Of a DNA stretch of 11,454 nucleotides, positions 5,585 through 11,454 are shown piece after piece; the first letter of the stretch is position 1; every line of letters begins with the position of its first letter. The notes below the pieces were generated by a model. The model was not told the DNA's origin, did not search any database, and was given only the letters and a program-made list of their open reading frames with translations. The stretch covers positions 1 through 11,454 of the forward strand of contig SCUR01000226.1 in the NCBI GenBank assembly GCA_004297235.1, in the 5' to 3' direction. Origin of the DNA: Candidatus Manganitrophaceae bacterium. GTDB lineage: Bacteria; Nitrospirota; Nitrospiria; SBBL01; Manganitrophaceae. The position numbers and the translations under genes are program-made.

Positions 5585-7420
5585 TTACACCGATCCCGTC
5601 GAACGTCGGCTTAATTCAACGATCAAGAGGGACCGGTATCGCCGGGATAGCGATCTGAAGCGCGCCCCGTCCGGAGCGGCTCCGAGCGTCTCTGCGGCGA
5701 GAGAAACATATCCGAGGCGGTAAGCCAGATAGGCCACTTTATAGAAGGGGAACCGGTCGAAAAGATCCCGATCTTTTGCGAGCGCCTGGTACCGGCGCAG
5801 GAACCCCTCTTCTTCCAGGGAGCTGAATGCAAACTCGACGCAGCTCCCCGCGAGGTCCCAGACGATATCCTGACAGCCGGGGAAGAAGTGATCGTCATGA
5901 TGATCGAGACCGTCGGCTTTCAGGTACCCCCGCGGGGTCTGCAGCCATTTGTGGGGGAGCATCCTTCCATCCACAGCCGTCGGCCTTCCCTCTTCGAAGA
6001 GGGATCGAAATCGTTCCAGCCGGTCAATCCGAGCGTTCCACCCTTTTCCGATCCCTTCGGCGATATTGATCCGGATCATTTCGATCATCTCATCAAAGGA
6101 GCAGCGCCGGGCGGCTGGGAAGGCCTGGCGCAGGCAGGCGAGATACCGGGCCATCGCCTCAATCAGGGCCGAATCGACCTTGCCTCCGCCGACCGGCGCC
6201 CCCTCGACAAACTCGGTGACAAGAAAGCCGTGCGTGAGGCCAACTGCAGGCAGGCCCCATCCGGCCTCGGCTAGTCGCTCGGCCCGTTTCCGTTTCAACC
6301 GGCCGTAGCGTCCGAGACCGGCGAACTTCAGCAGACGCGGTTTGCCTTTCTGAAACAGGGTCCGGTCCGGAACACCGTCGGGCGAAAGAAGCGCATCCGA
6401 TTCGAAGGTGAGATATTTTCGTCGTTCATGTTGCGGTTGGACGGCCGGATGGTCTGCCTCGCTTCGATAAAAAAGGGAACGCCATCGCCCGCCGGAAAGA
6501 TCGAAGCGCGGGCGATCGATCAGGGGGCGTCGCCCCGTCGCGAGAAAAACCTCTTCGAAGGAGGTCGTGATCTTCCGGTGCCTCGGCCACCGCGCCCGCG
6601 CCGCCCCGGAGCGGAAGCAAACGCCGTCCGGCGCCCAGCTTGGAAAGAAGAGAACCCGCTCCGCCGCCGCGCCGAGCTCGCAGAGCTTTGCCGCGACGCA
6701 GGTCATCGAAGAGCCGCTCAAGCCCGGCCCCTCGTCGACGACGAGGAAGTAAGCCCCCTTCTTCTTCGCAAGCTCCGCTTCAAAGGAGGGGGCGAGGAGG
6801 AGAGACCGGTCGAAAGGATGGCCGCGCGGGCGGACCGTATAAGAGCAAACCGGACAACCCTGGGATTCGAGGGCGGCCGCGACCACGGCGGAGAGACTGG
6901 CGCCGATGCTTCGGAGCCCGATGCAGACGGACGGCTGCGCGCCGACCTCCCGGAGAAAACGCAGGGCCGATTCGAGGAAAGTCTCGGGATAGAGACTGTA
7001 GTAGGCATATCCTTCGGGGACACGCGCGGTGATTTTCGGAGGAAGATGGCCGAAGAGGGGATCTTGAAGAACGCGGCCGAGCCGATCGAGCCAAGACGGC
7101 ATTTCGGTTGTCCGACGCTGAGCGCTGAGAGAGAAGAGCCGGCCGGTCAGGAGGCTCCCTTGCCGAAGCCGCTGCAGCAGCGGAGGGTTCGAATCCCGAT
7201 CGGGACACACGGCATCGGCGACGGCCGATTCAAAAATTCCCCACTCAATCAAAAGCTCGGAGAGCAGATCATGATTGCAGAAATCCCTCTCGCAAGAGAG
7301 AAAAAGGGCCTGAATTTCAGAGAGCCGTTTCAATGAATCCAGGCTCTCTTCTTCCCCGCCGTAAACGATCATATCGACCGATCGATCCCGGAAGCCCTTT
7401 ATTGGGCTCCTTGGGATCAT
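5585..7420 (-). CDS. Two-domain protein: phosphoribosyltransferase-like domain fused to kinase/APH-like domain, function unknown
   Basis: 611 residues from ATG at 7420, 12 bases after the stop of the preceding phosphoribosyltransferase gene, so probably cotranscribed. No good SD precedes this ATG or the in-frame ATG at 7372 (residue 17), so the start is uncertain. The first roughly 130 residues match nothing I know. VPEGYAYYSLYPETF (134-148), VCIGLRSIGASLSA (165-178) and especially VVDEGPGLSGSSM (227-239) resemble a type I phosphoribosyltransferase: a hydrophobic strand, acidic pair and Gly/Ser-rich PRPP loop. The C-terminal half looks like a diverged aminoglycoside-phosphotransferase fold: LLKF (K365 in the ATP-lysine position), hinge-like TEFVEGAP (402-409), KADGLDHHDDHF (501-512) at the catalytic loop and DIVWDLAG (518-525) at the metal-binding Asp. 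The canonical HGD and Asn are not conserved. There are no membrane segments or signal peptide. It might make and then phosphorylate a ribosylated metabolite, but that is speculation. Confidence 0.7.
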   Translation of the reverse strand: MIPRSPIKGFRDRSVDMIVYGGEEESLDSLKRLSEIQALFLSCERDFCNHDLLSELLIEWGIFESAVADAVCPDRDSNPPLLQRLRQGSLLTGRLFSLSAQRRTTEMPSWLDRLGRVLQDPLFGHLPPKITARVPEGYAYYSLYPETFLESALRFLREVGAQPSVCIGLRSIGASLSAVVAAALESQGCPVCSYTVRPRGHPFDRSLLLAPSFEAELAKKKGAYFLVVDEGPGLSGSSMTCVAAKLCELGAAAERVLFFPSWAPDGVCFRSGAARARWPRHRKITTSFEEVFLATGRRPLIDRPRFDLSGGRWRSLFYRSEADHPAVQPQHERRKYLTFESDALLSPDGVPDRTLFQKGKPRLLKFAGLGRYGRLKRKRAERLAEAGWGLPAVGLTHGFLVTEFVEGAPVGGGKVDSALIEAMARYLACLRQAFPAARRCSFDEMIEMIRINIAEGIGKGWNARIDRLERFRSLFEEGRPTAVDGRMLPHKWLQTPRGYLKADGLDHHDDHFFPGCQDIVWDLAGSCVEFAFSSLEEEGFLRRYQALAKDRDLFDRFPFYKVAYLAYRLGYVSLAAETLGAAPDGARFRSLSRRYRSLLIVELSRRSTGSV

Positions 7421-7432
7421 TCTACAACGATC

Positions 7433-8089
7433 TTATCGGCCGATGGAATCGCCCCTTCCGATTTCCGCTTGACTCAGGATCGCGATCACCTCTTCATCCG
7501 AGACCTGTTCGAAGTTTTCGAAGAATTGACCGACCGCGTAAAAATCAGACGGCGTCTGCAGGCAGACCACCTCGTCCGCCAACCCCTCGATCTGTTTCAG
7601 CGACCCCTCGGGAGCGACCGCGGCGGCGGCGATCAGCCGGGCCGGTTTTTTAGCGCGGACCGAGCGGAGGGCCGCCGTCATGCTGGCGCCGGTGGCGATG
7701 CCGTCATCGAGAACGATGACCGTCCGGCCGGCCGGAGAGATCGGGGGGTGAACCGGAGTATAAAACGCGCGGCGGCGATGAAGACTCTCCAGCTGCAGTT
7801 TCTTCTCCATCTCGACATAGTCGTCATCGATCCCAAGCGCGTGAAAGGCCTCCCCTAAATAGACATGGCCCTCCTCATCGACCGATCCGATCGCCAGCTC
7901 CGGCTGATAGGGCGCCCTCAGCTTACGGACGAGGACCACATCCACCTCGCCGCCGAGTTCGCCGGCGAGGATCTTCGCCATCGGCGCCGCCCCGCGGGGA
8001 ATAGCTAAGACCAAGGGATGTTTCCCGCGGTAGGCAGCCAGCCGTGCGGCGAGCAAACGCGCCGCCTCCTCGCGATTTTTAAAGATCAA
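7433..8089 (-). CDS. Predicted phosphoribosyltransferase (COG1926 type)
   Basis: 218 residues starting at TTG (8089), with AGGAG (8096-8100) six bases upstream supporting the unusual start. A type I phosphoribosyltransferase fold is shown by LVLAIPRGAAPMA (26-38), VDVVLVRKLRAPYQPELAIGSV (49-70) and the PRPP loop VIVLDDGIATGAS (124-136) with its acidic pair D128/D129. The hood-like middle and the C-terminal PSDFYAVGQFFENFEQVSDEEV (180-201) are typical of the COG1926 group, whose substrate is unknown to me. The protein is cytoplasmic and family-length. It is followed after 12 bases by the two-domain phosphoribosyltransferase/kinase-like gene and preceded, after 223 bases, by nicotinate phosphoribosyltransferase. 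It could salvage a base, or act with the downstream gene. The family is certain and the reaction is not. Confidence 0.88.
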   Translation of the reverse strand: MIFKNREEAARLLAARLAAYRGKHPLVLAIPRGAAPMAKILAGELGGEVDVVLVRKLRAPYQPELAIGSVDEEGHVYLGEAFHALGIDDDYVEMEKKLQLESLHRRRAFYTPVHPPISPAGRTVIVLDDGIATGASMTAALRSVRAKKPARLIAAAAVAPEGSLKQIEGLADEVVCLQTPSDFYAVGQFFENFEQVSDEEVIAILSQAEIGRGDSIGR

Positions 8090-8095
8090 GCTCTA

Positions 8096-8141
8096 CTCCT
8101 CTCCGAACGGAGCGCGACGAGAGGGGCGGAGGGACCGCTCC
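8096..8141 (-). promoter_or_regulatory. Leader of the COG1926 phosphoribosyltransferase with two overlapping stems
   Basis: The SD AGGAG (8096-8100) is directly preceded on the minus strand by CTCCGTTCGGAG (8101-8112), which folds as CTCC-GTTC-GGAG or with one more pair. A longer-range pair, GGAGCG with CGCTCC (8109-8114 and 8136-8141), shares bases with that hairpin, so the two cannot form at once. This geometry could control ribosome access, although GC-rich DNA gives such pairs by chance. Confidence 0.25.
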
Positions 8142-8312
8142 TTCTTCCGATGAAGAGACCCTCGCGCTCTCTTCGTTGTTAATCGTCGCTTTATTTTGAC
8201 CGGATCGATAAGAAAGGACAACCCCCCAAAGGAGGCATTTCAAGAAGACCCGGGAAAGCGCCTTGAAGCGAGCCGTCGCCGGAGAAGAGATCCGCCGTCG
8301 AGCGCGTTCGCT

Positions 8313-9650
8313 TTATCGGCTCCGCCGGTCGACCTCTTCGGCGAGGGCCTGAAGAGAAGCGGAGATCCGGACCGGATACGGGGCCGCTTCTCCCAGACGG
8401 CGCAGCGATTCCGGGAGACGGTCCAGCTCGGCGGCGGCCCGCCTGCGCGATTCGGCGAGCGAAGGAGACGGGGCCAGACGCCGGCCTGCACGCATCACCG
8501 GCCGGATCAGCGCCTCCCCCTCTTGCGGGTCGCTCTCCAGGGTGAGGAGATCCTCCGCCATCCGGCCGTCCGGTCCGGTCCGGCGATGGACCTGCTTTCG
8601 TCCCGGCCAAGTGGCCTTTCCTTCGGAGCGCTTGCGGCGCGCGCGCCCCGCATACTCCTGAAGCTTGTAGGCGCAATCGAGATAGGGAACATCGGCGGAG
8701 GTGTCGAGGCGGGAGCCGATGCCGAAGCCGTCGATGGGGGCCCCCGCCGCCAACAGATCGCGCACGACCTGCTCATCGAGATTGCCGCTGGCCCAGATCT
8801 TCACCTCCGCCAATCCCCCTTGATCCAAAATCCGCCGGACTTTTTTGGCGTGGTCGGCCAAGTCGCCGCTGTCGAGACGCACCCCTCGGATGAGAATCCC
8901 CTCTTGTTTTAATTGAGGGGCGATGGAAACCACCTTCGCCGCCGCCCCCTCCGTATCGTAGGTGTCGATCAGAAAGACGACGTTGTTCGGCTGGGCGCGG
9001 GCGAAACGAAGAAAAGCCTCCGCCTCCTCTTCATGGGCCTGGACGAAGGAGTGGGCCATCGTCCCGAACGACGGGACGCCGTCAACGGATTCGGCCAAGA
9101 CATTGGATGAGCCGGCAAAGCCGGCGAGATAACAGGCGCGGGCCGCCGTCAAGCCGGCCTCCGCCCCGTGCGCGCGGCGCAGACCGAAGTCGATGAGCAG
9201 TTTTCCCGGCGCCGCCAAAACCGATCGGGCCGCCTTGGAGGCGATCAGGGTTTGAAAATGGAGGAGATTGATTAGACGGGTCTCGATCAATTGCGCCTGC
9301 GGGAGAGGAGCGGTCACCCGGACGATCGGCTCGTTCGGGAAGAAGACCGTCCCTTCCGGCATGGCGTCGACATCACCGGAAAATCGAAGCCGAGAGAGCG
9401 CTGCAATAAAGTCGTCGGTGAACCGGCCGGTGCCGGCCAGCCACTCCAGCTCGGGAGGGGTGAACTGCAGTCGCTCCAGGTAGCCGAGCAGCGAGGCCAG
9501 ACCGGCTGCCATGAAAAAGTTACGCTCCGGCGGTCTCTTTCGGATAAAAAACTCGAAGACCGCCGTCTCCTCCATCCCCTCGTCAAAATACCCTTGGAGC
9601 ATGGTGAGTTGATAGAGATCGGTCAGCAAGACGCTCGACATCGACGCCAT
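8313..9650 (-). CDS. pncB: Nicotinate phosphoribosyltransferase
   Basis: Makes nicotinate mononucleotide from nicotinate and PRPP with ATP hydrolysis, the entry step of the Preiss-Handler NAD salvage route, in the cytoplasm. 445 residues, typical of the long bacterial form. The N-terminal LLTDLYQLTMLQGY (8-21) and FEFFIRKRPPERNFF (32-46) are family hallmarks. FGLRRAHGAEAG (155-166), SSNVLAES (181-188) and FGTMAHSFVQ (195-204) follow, with H200 the likely phosphorylated His. Then come LIDTYDTEGA (227-236), GVRLDSGDL (256-264), IWASGNLDE (285-293) and GFGIGSRLDTS (308-318). YKLQEYAGRARRKRSEGK (328-345) is the typical C-terminal module. ATG at 9650 has GGAGG/GAGGAA about ten bases upstream. An ATG three codons later is possible. 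It lies between the adenosine-specific kinase family gene and the COG1926 phosphoribosyltransferase, so two PRPP-using enzymes are adjacent. Confidence 0.95.
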   Translation of the reverse strand: MASMSSVLLTDLYQLTMLQGYFDEGMEETAVFEFFIRKRPPERNFFMAAGLASLLGYLERLQFTPPELEWLAGTGRFTDDFIAALSRLRFSGDVDAMPEGTVFFPNEPIVRVTAPLPQAQLIETRLINLLHFQTLIASKAARSVLAAPGKLLIDFGLRRAHGAEAGLTAARACYLAGFAGSSNVLAESVDGVPSFGTMAHSFVQAHEEEAEAFLRFARAQPNNVVFLIDTYDTEGAAAKVVSIAPQLKQEGILIRGVRLDSGDLADHAKKVRRILDQGGLAEVKIWASGNLDEQVVRDLLAAGAPIDGFGIGSRLDTSADVPYLDCAYKLQEYAGRARRKRSEGKATWPGRKQVHRRTGPDGRMAEDLLTLESDPQEGEALIRPVMRAGRRLAPSPSLAESRRRAAAELDRLPESLRRLGEAAPYPVRISASLQALAEEVDRRSR

Positions 9651-9685
9651 CAGATGAGGTTCCTCCGCTCGTCCCAGATCACTTT

Positions 9686-9713
9686 ATTAAAATTCCGCCA
9701 GGGATGCCAGCAA
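9686..9713 (-). promoter_or_regulatory. Candidate promoter of pncB
   Basis: On the minus strand TTGCTG (9708-9713) is followed after 16 bases by TTTAAT (9686-9691), a five-of-six -10 match. Transcription would begin near 9679, giving a leader of about 28 bases ahead of the ATG at 9650. The -35 is weak. If real, pncB is transcribed separately from the upstream adenosine-specific kinase family gene, consistent with the 132-base gap. Confidence 0.35.
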
Positions 9714-9782
9714 TCTTGAGCGCGGAGTTTTAAAAGAGGTCCACCCGGCCCGTCTTTCACTCCGCACGCCGCACTTGAATCG

Positions 9783-10265
9783 TTAGACTTTGTATCCGAT
9801 CCGACGGAGCAATTCCTTGCGCGAGCGCAGATCGGCATCGGTCTCGACTCCTTTTGAGCGAAACCCATCGATCACTCCCATGATCCCCCGCCCTTGATCG
9901 GTTTCGGCCAGAATCACCTCCACCGGATTCGCGCTGGCGCAGTAAACCGTGCAGACCTCCTGAACCGATTTGACGGCGTTTAAGACATTAATCGGATAGA
10001 CCCCGCGGAGCAGGATGAGAAAGACATGGCCCGCGGAGAGGGCCTCCGCATTCTTCTTCGCCAATTCAATCAGGGAAGGATCGGTCCCGCTCGCACGAAT
10101 TAAGCAGGGGCCCGAGGCCTCGCAAAAGGCCAATCCGAATTGGATCCCCGGCACCGCCGTTGCCAACGCCTCGTGAAGGTCATCGACCGTTTTGATGAAA
10201 TGGGCCTGGCCTAAAATCAGATTCATCTCTTCCGGTTTTTCGATCTTGACCGATTTGAATTCCAT
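9783..10265 (-). CDS. Adenosine-specific kinase family protein (Adenosine_kin, COG1839 type)
   Basis: 160 residues, the family's usual size. ATG at 10265 is preceded by a GGGGGAGAGG stretch. The N-terminal MEFKSVKIEKPEEMNLILGQAHFIKTVDDLHEAL, FGLAFCEASGPCLIR (43-57), FLILLRGVYPINVLNAVK (81-98), VCTVYCASANPVEVILAET (103-121) and GRGIMGVIDGF (124-134) match the small alpha/beta family named adenosine-specific kinase from structural-genomics work. It is common in archaea and scattered in bacteria. The proposed role is adenosine binding and phosphorylation, but biochemical support for the name is thin as far as I know. The protein is soluble, with no signal peptide. It is the first minus-strand gene of the phosphoribosyl-theme block and is divergent from the outer-membrane protein gene. 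An inverted repeat overlapping a perfect -35 lies upstream. Confidence 0.88.
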   Translation of the reverse strand: MEFKSVKIEKPEEMNLILGQAHFIKTVDDLHEALATAVPGIQFGLAFCEASGPCLIRASGTDPSLIELAKKNAEALSAGHVFLILLRGVYPINVLNAVKSVQEVCTVYCASANPVEVILAETDQGRGIMGVIDGFRSKGVETDADLRSRKELLRRIGYKV

Positions 10266-10345
10266 CGCCTCTCCCCCGGCCTCGCCGGCAATATAGACCC
10301 TTCCGCTCTCCCAACCATTCCATTCCTTCCTATTTGGAATAAGCC

Positions 10346-10367
10346 TCTTGATACGCCGATGTCAAGA
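10346..10367 (-). promoter_or_regulatory. Inverted repeat TCTTGA-N10-TCAAGA overlapping a perfect -35 (TTGACA)
   Basis: The arms at 10346-10351 and 10362-10367 are exact reverse complements. On the minus strand the upstream arm continues into TTGACA (10360-10365), a perfect -35 hexamer pointing toward the adenosine-specific kinase family gene. The -10 at the right distance is poor (TATTCC, 10336-10341, 18-base spacer), so an activator or repressor acting at the repeat is plausible. A TATATT word (10290-10295) nearer the gene is an alternative -10 for a second promoter, with a weak TGGTTG as its -35. Confidence 0.35.
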
Positions 10368-10458
10368 TGGAAGCTGAACGAGGGCTCCTTCCGCGTCGAT
10401 CCGGACCGACGTAGATCGGCTCACTGCTGGGTCTTACGTAGCGAATCGGCCCCTGGTG

Positions 10459-10467
10459 TGGTATAGT
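10459..10467 (+). promoter_or_regulatory. Extended -10 promoter element for the outer-membrane protein gene
   Basis: TGGTATAGT combines the TGn extension with TATAGT (10462-10467), five of six matches to TATAAT. No good -35 sits 16-18 bases upstream, as is usual for extended -10 promoters. Transcription would start near 10474, giving a leader of about 40 bases before the ATG at 10517. Confidence 0.5.
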
Positions 10468-10516
10468 TTGGATCGACTTTCAACATCATAAGAACCTTCT
10501 GATCCGGGAGTTCTTG

Positions 10517-11197
10517 ATGGATTTCAAGAAAACAACGTTCCTCTTTCTTTTCGTCATTTTTTTCTGGACACTCACGAACGCCGCCCATGCTTTTCCCCCA
10601 CAGTCGATTGAATTCCTGCCGGGGTACAAAGTCCCGGATGTCTCTTCGGACGGAGCGCCTTCCTACGATCTGCGCTACTTCCTTCACTTCCCTTCGCTTT
10701 ATCTGGCCGCCGGGGTCGGGATCGGACATATCAACGCGCCTGCGAATCATAAAAATCTGGCCATCGGAAGCGATGTCGAGATGACCCCGATCGGCTTCAC
10801 CCTCAGGGTGTTCCCCTCTCTCTCCGAATCGTACGTGACGTTTTTAGAAATCGGGGTCGATCGACTCTCTCAACTCGGCTATAAACTCGACCCGTCCATC
10901 GACACCGGACAGACCGACGTCTGCTTCACCGATACCAGCACCGGCCCCTCCCCTTGCAAAAAGACAACGATCAGAAGGAAGTCATACGCCTACCGCTTCG
11001 GCGCCGGAATCGAGAAGGTCTTCCGGTCGGGTTTCGGCGTGGGCCTTCATTATACTTATCGCCAGGCCGAGCCGATCTCGAAAACGGTGAGCCAAACACA
11101 GAGCGTCGGCGTGCAGGCCCCGGTGACCACGAGCGAAGATCTCTTTGATATCAAACAGTCGATCTTTTCGATCTTGATCAGTTACCGCTTCCGGTAG
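10517..11197 (+). CDS. Secreted outer-membrane beta-barrel-like protein, function unknown
   Basis: 226 residues from ATG at 10517, chosen over the adjoining TTG at 10514 because GGGAG (10506-10510) lies six bases before the ATG. A classic signal peptide is visible: MDFKK, a hydrophobic Phe/Leu-rich core (7-22), and an AHA cleavage site at 23-25. The mature part alternates polar and apolar residues in likely beta-strands, for example LYLAAGVGIGHI (61-72), IGFTLRVFP (92-100), YVTFLEIGVDRL (106-117), SYAYRFGAGIEKVF (156-169), GFGVGLHYTYRQ (172-183) and IFSILISYRFR (216-226). The Phe-containing C-terminus resembles a barrel's last strand. An Asp/Ser/Thr-rich loop (123-150) holds the two Cys (C136, C147), which could form a disulfide. 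It looks like a small OmpA/OmpW-type eight-stranded barrel, but I do not recognise a named family. It has its own promoter and no same-strand protein partner. Confidence 0.8.
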   Translation: MDFKKTTFLFLFVIFFWTLTNAAHAFPPQSIEFLPGYKVPDVSSDGAPSYDLRYFLHFPSLYLAAGVGIGHINAPANHKNLAIGSDVEMTPIGFTLRVFPSLSESYVTFLEIGVDRLSQLGYKLDPSIDTGQTDVCFTDTSTGPSPCKKTTIRRKSYAYRFGAGIEKVFRSGFGVGLHYTYRQAEPISKTVSQTQSVGVQAPVTTSEDLFDIKQSIFSILISYRFR

Positions 11198-11261
11198 ACC
11201 CAGCCGCCCGTCTTTCCCTTTCCTTCATTAAAGAAGGAGGAGTCGTCGGGGCCGGGAATCG

Positions 11262-11290
11262 TTGCAGATTGATCTTGTCCATGCTATAAT
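11262..11290 (+). promoter_or_regulatory. Promoter of tRNA-Leu, extended -10 type
   Basis: A perfect TATAAT (11285-11290) is preceded by TGC (11282-11284), an ideal extended -10. TTGCAG (11262-11267) lies exactly 17 bases upstream of the hexamer, a partial -35. A CCGG stretch follows directly, the kind of GC-rich discriminator seen at stringently controlled stable-RNA promoters. Transcription would begin near 11297, about 47 bases before the tRNA. Confidence 0.7.
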
Positions 11291-11343
11291 CCGGTCTCTT
11301 TTCTTGTTCCGGAAGGGACCATCCCCTCTATACAAAAACTTGT

Positions 11344-11427
11344 GCGAGAGTGGCGGAATGGCAGACGCGCCAGACTTAGGATCTGGTGGGTCACCCCGTG
11401 GGGGTTCAAGTCCCCCCTCTCGCACCA
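11344..11427 (+). tRNA. tRNA-Leu, anticodon UAG
   Basis: A complete type II tRNA with a long variable arm. The acceptor GCGAGAG (11344-11350) pairs with CTCTCGC (11417-11423), followed by the discriminator A and an encoded CCA (11425-11427). The anticodon stem is CCAGA/TCTGG, with loop CTTAGGA and anticodon TAG at 11377-11379, reading CUA and other CUN codons. The variable arm has a GGG/CCC stem and the T arm is GGGGG-TTCAAGT-CCCCC. All parts are intact, so it should be functional. Only 27 bases follow in the window, and no integrated element is visible in them. Confidence 0.97.
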
Positions 11428-11454
11428 ACCCTTTCGATCCACCCTGCAGGACGA

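Noticed and set aside
6428..7336. 302-codon plus-strand open frame inside the PRTase/kinase-like gene
   Set aside because: It is antisense to a gene with recognisable motifs, has an Arg/Pro/Ala-biased composition typical of a GC-rich shadow frame, and matches no family.
8226..8240. Possible intrinsic terminator after pncB on the minus strand (CCTCC-TTT-GGGGG followed by TTGTCCTTTCTT)
   Set aside because: It has only about five pairs including a wobble pair, and the T-rich stretch is broken by other bases. Too weak to annotate.
8196..8912. 238-codon plus-strand open frame across the 3' end of pncB
   Set aside because: It is antisense to conserved pncB sequence, low-complexity Arg/Gly/Pro-rich and has no recognisable domain.
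11219..11240. Hairpin TCCTTC-ATTAAA-GAAGGA after the outer-membrane protein gene
   Set aside because: The stem is short, extends only by G-U pairs, and has no U-tract on either strand, so an intrinsic terminator is not supported.
11228..11428. Minus-strand open frame opposite the tRNA-Leu, with a product containing REGGLEPPRGDPPDPKSGASA
   Set aside because: This is the familiar spurious protein made by reading the complement of a leucine tRNA. It has no SD and is fully explained by the tRNA.

Overview
The window is GC-rich bacterial chromosomal DNA, densely coding and mostly on the minus strand, with Shine-Dalgarno (SD) led genes and two TTG starts. An adenosine-specific kinase family protein, a UDP-glucuronate decarboxylase, a type IV ABC exporter and an outer-membrane-type barrel together suggest a Gram-negative bacterium. 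My best guess is a Nitrospirota-like lineage, but this is only an impression from gene content. There is no 16S rRNA or other marker gene to test it. I see no transposase, integrase, CRISPR array or phage gene.

Left part (1-5584), sugar and envelope theme. A 3'-truncated sugar-nucleotide epimerase (minus strand) is divergent from a clan GH-A glycosidase-like gene (plus strand) across a 527-base intergenic region. That region contains a perfect inverted repeat and a repeated DnaA-box-like word. The glycosidase-like protein has its catalytic strands at the N-terminus and the strands that should come first at the C-terminus, so it looks like a natural circular permutant. It converges on, and overlaps by 17 bases, a full-length ABC exporter whose most likely start is a TTG behind a strong SD and a GC-rich hairpin. 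Upstream lies UDP-glucuronate decarboxylase (UDP-xylose synthase) with an unusual polar C-terminal tail. Together these genes would fit making, exporting or trimming a xylose-type or deoxyhexose glycan, but the linkage is inferred from neighbourhood only.

Middle part (5585-10265), phosphoribosyl theme. In minus-strand order this holds an adenosine-specific kinase family gene, nicotinate phosphoribosyltransferase (pncB), a COG1926-type phosphoribosyltransferase, and a 611-residue protein. The last joins a phosphoribosyltransferase-like domain to a divergent aminoglycoside-phosphotransferase/kinase-like domain. It starts 12 bases after the COG1926-type gene and is the most unusual product here. 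Three successive genes with PRPP-dependent or PRPP-loop domains make this the best candidate for an undescribed pathway.

Right part (10266-11454). A divergent promoter region precedes a secreted outer-membrane beta-barrel-like protein on the plus strand. It is followed by a complete tRNA-Leu(UAG) gene with encoded CCA and a near-ideal extended -10 promoter.
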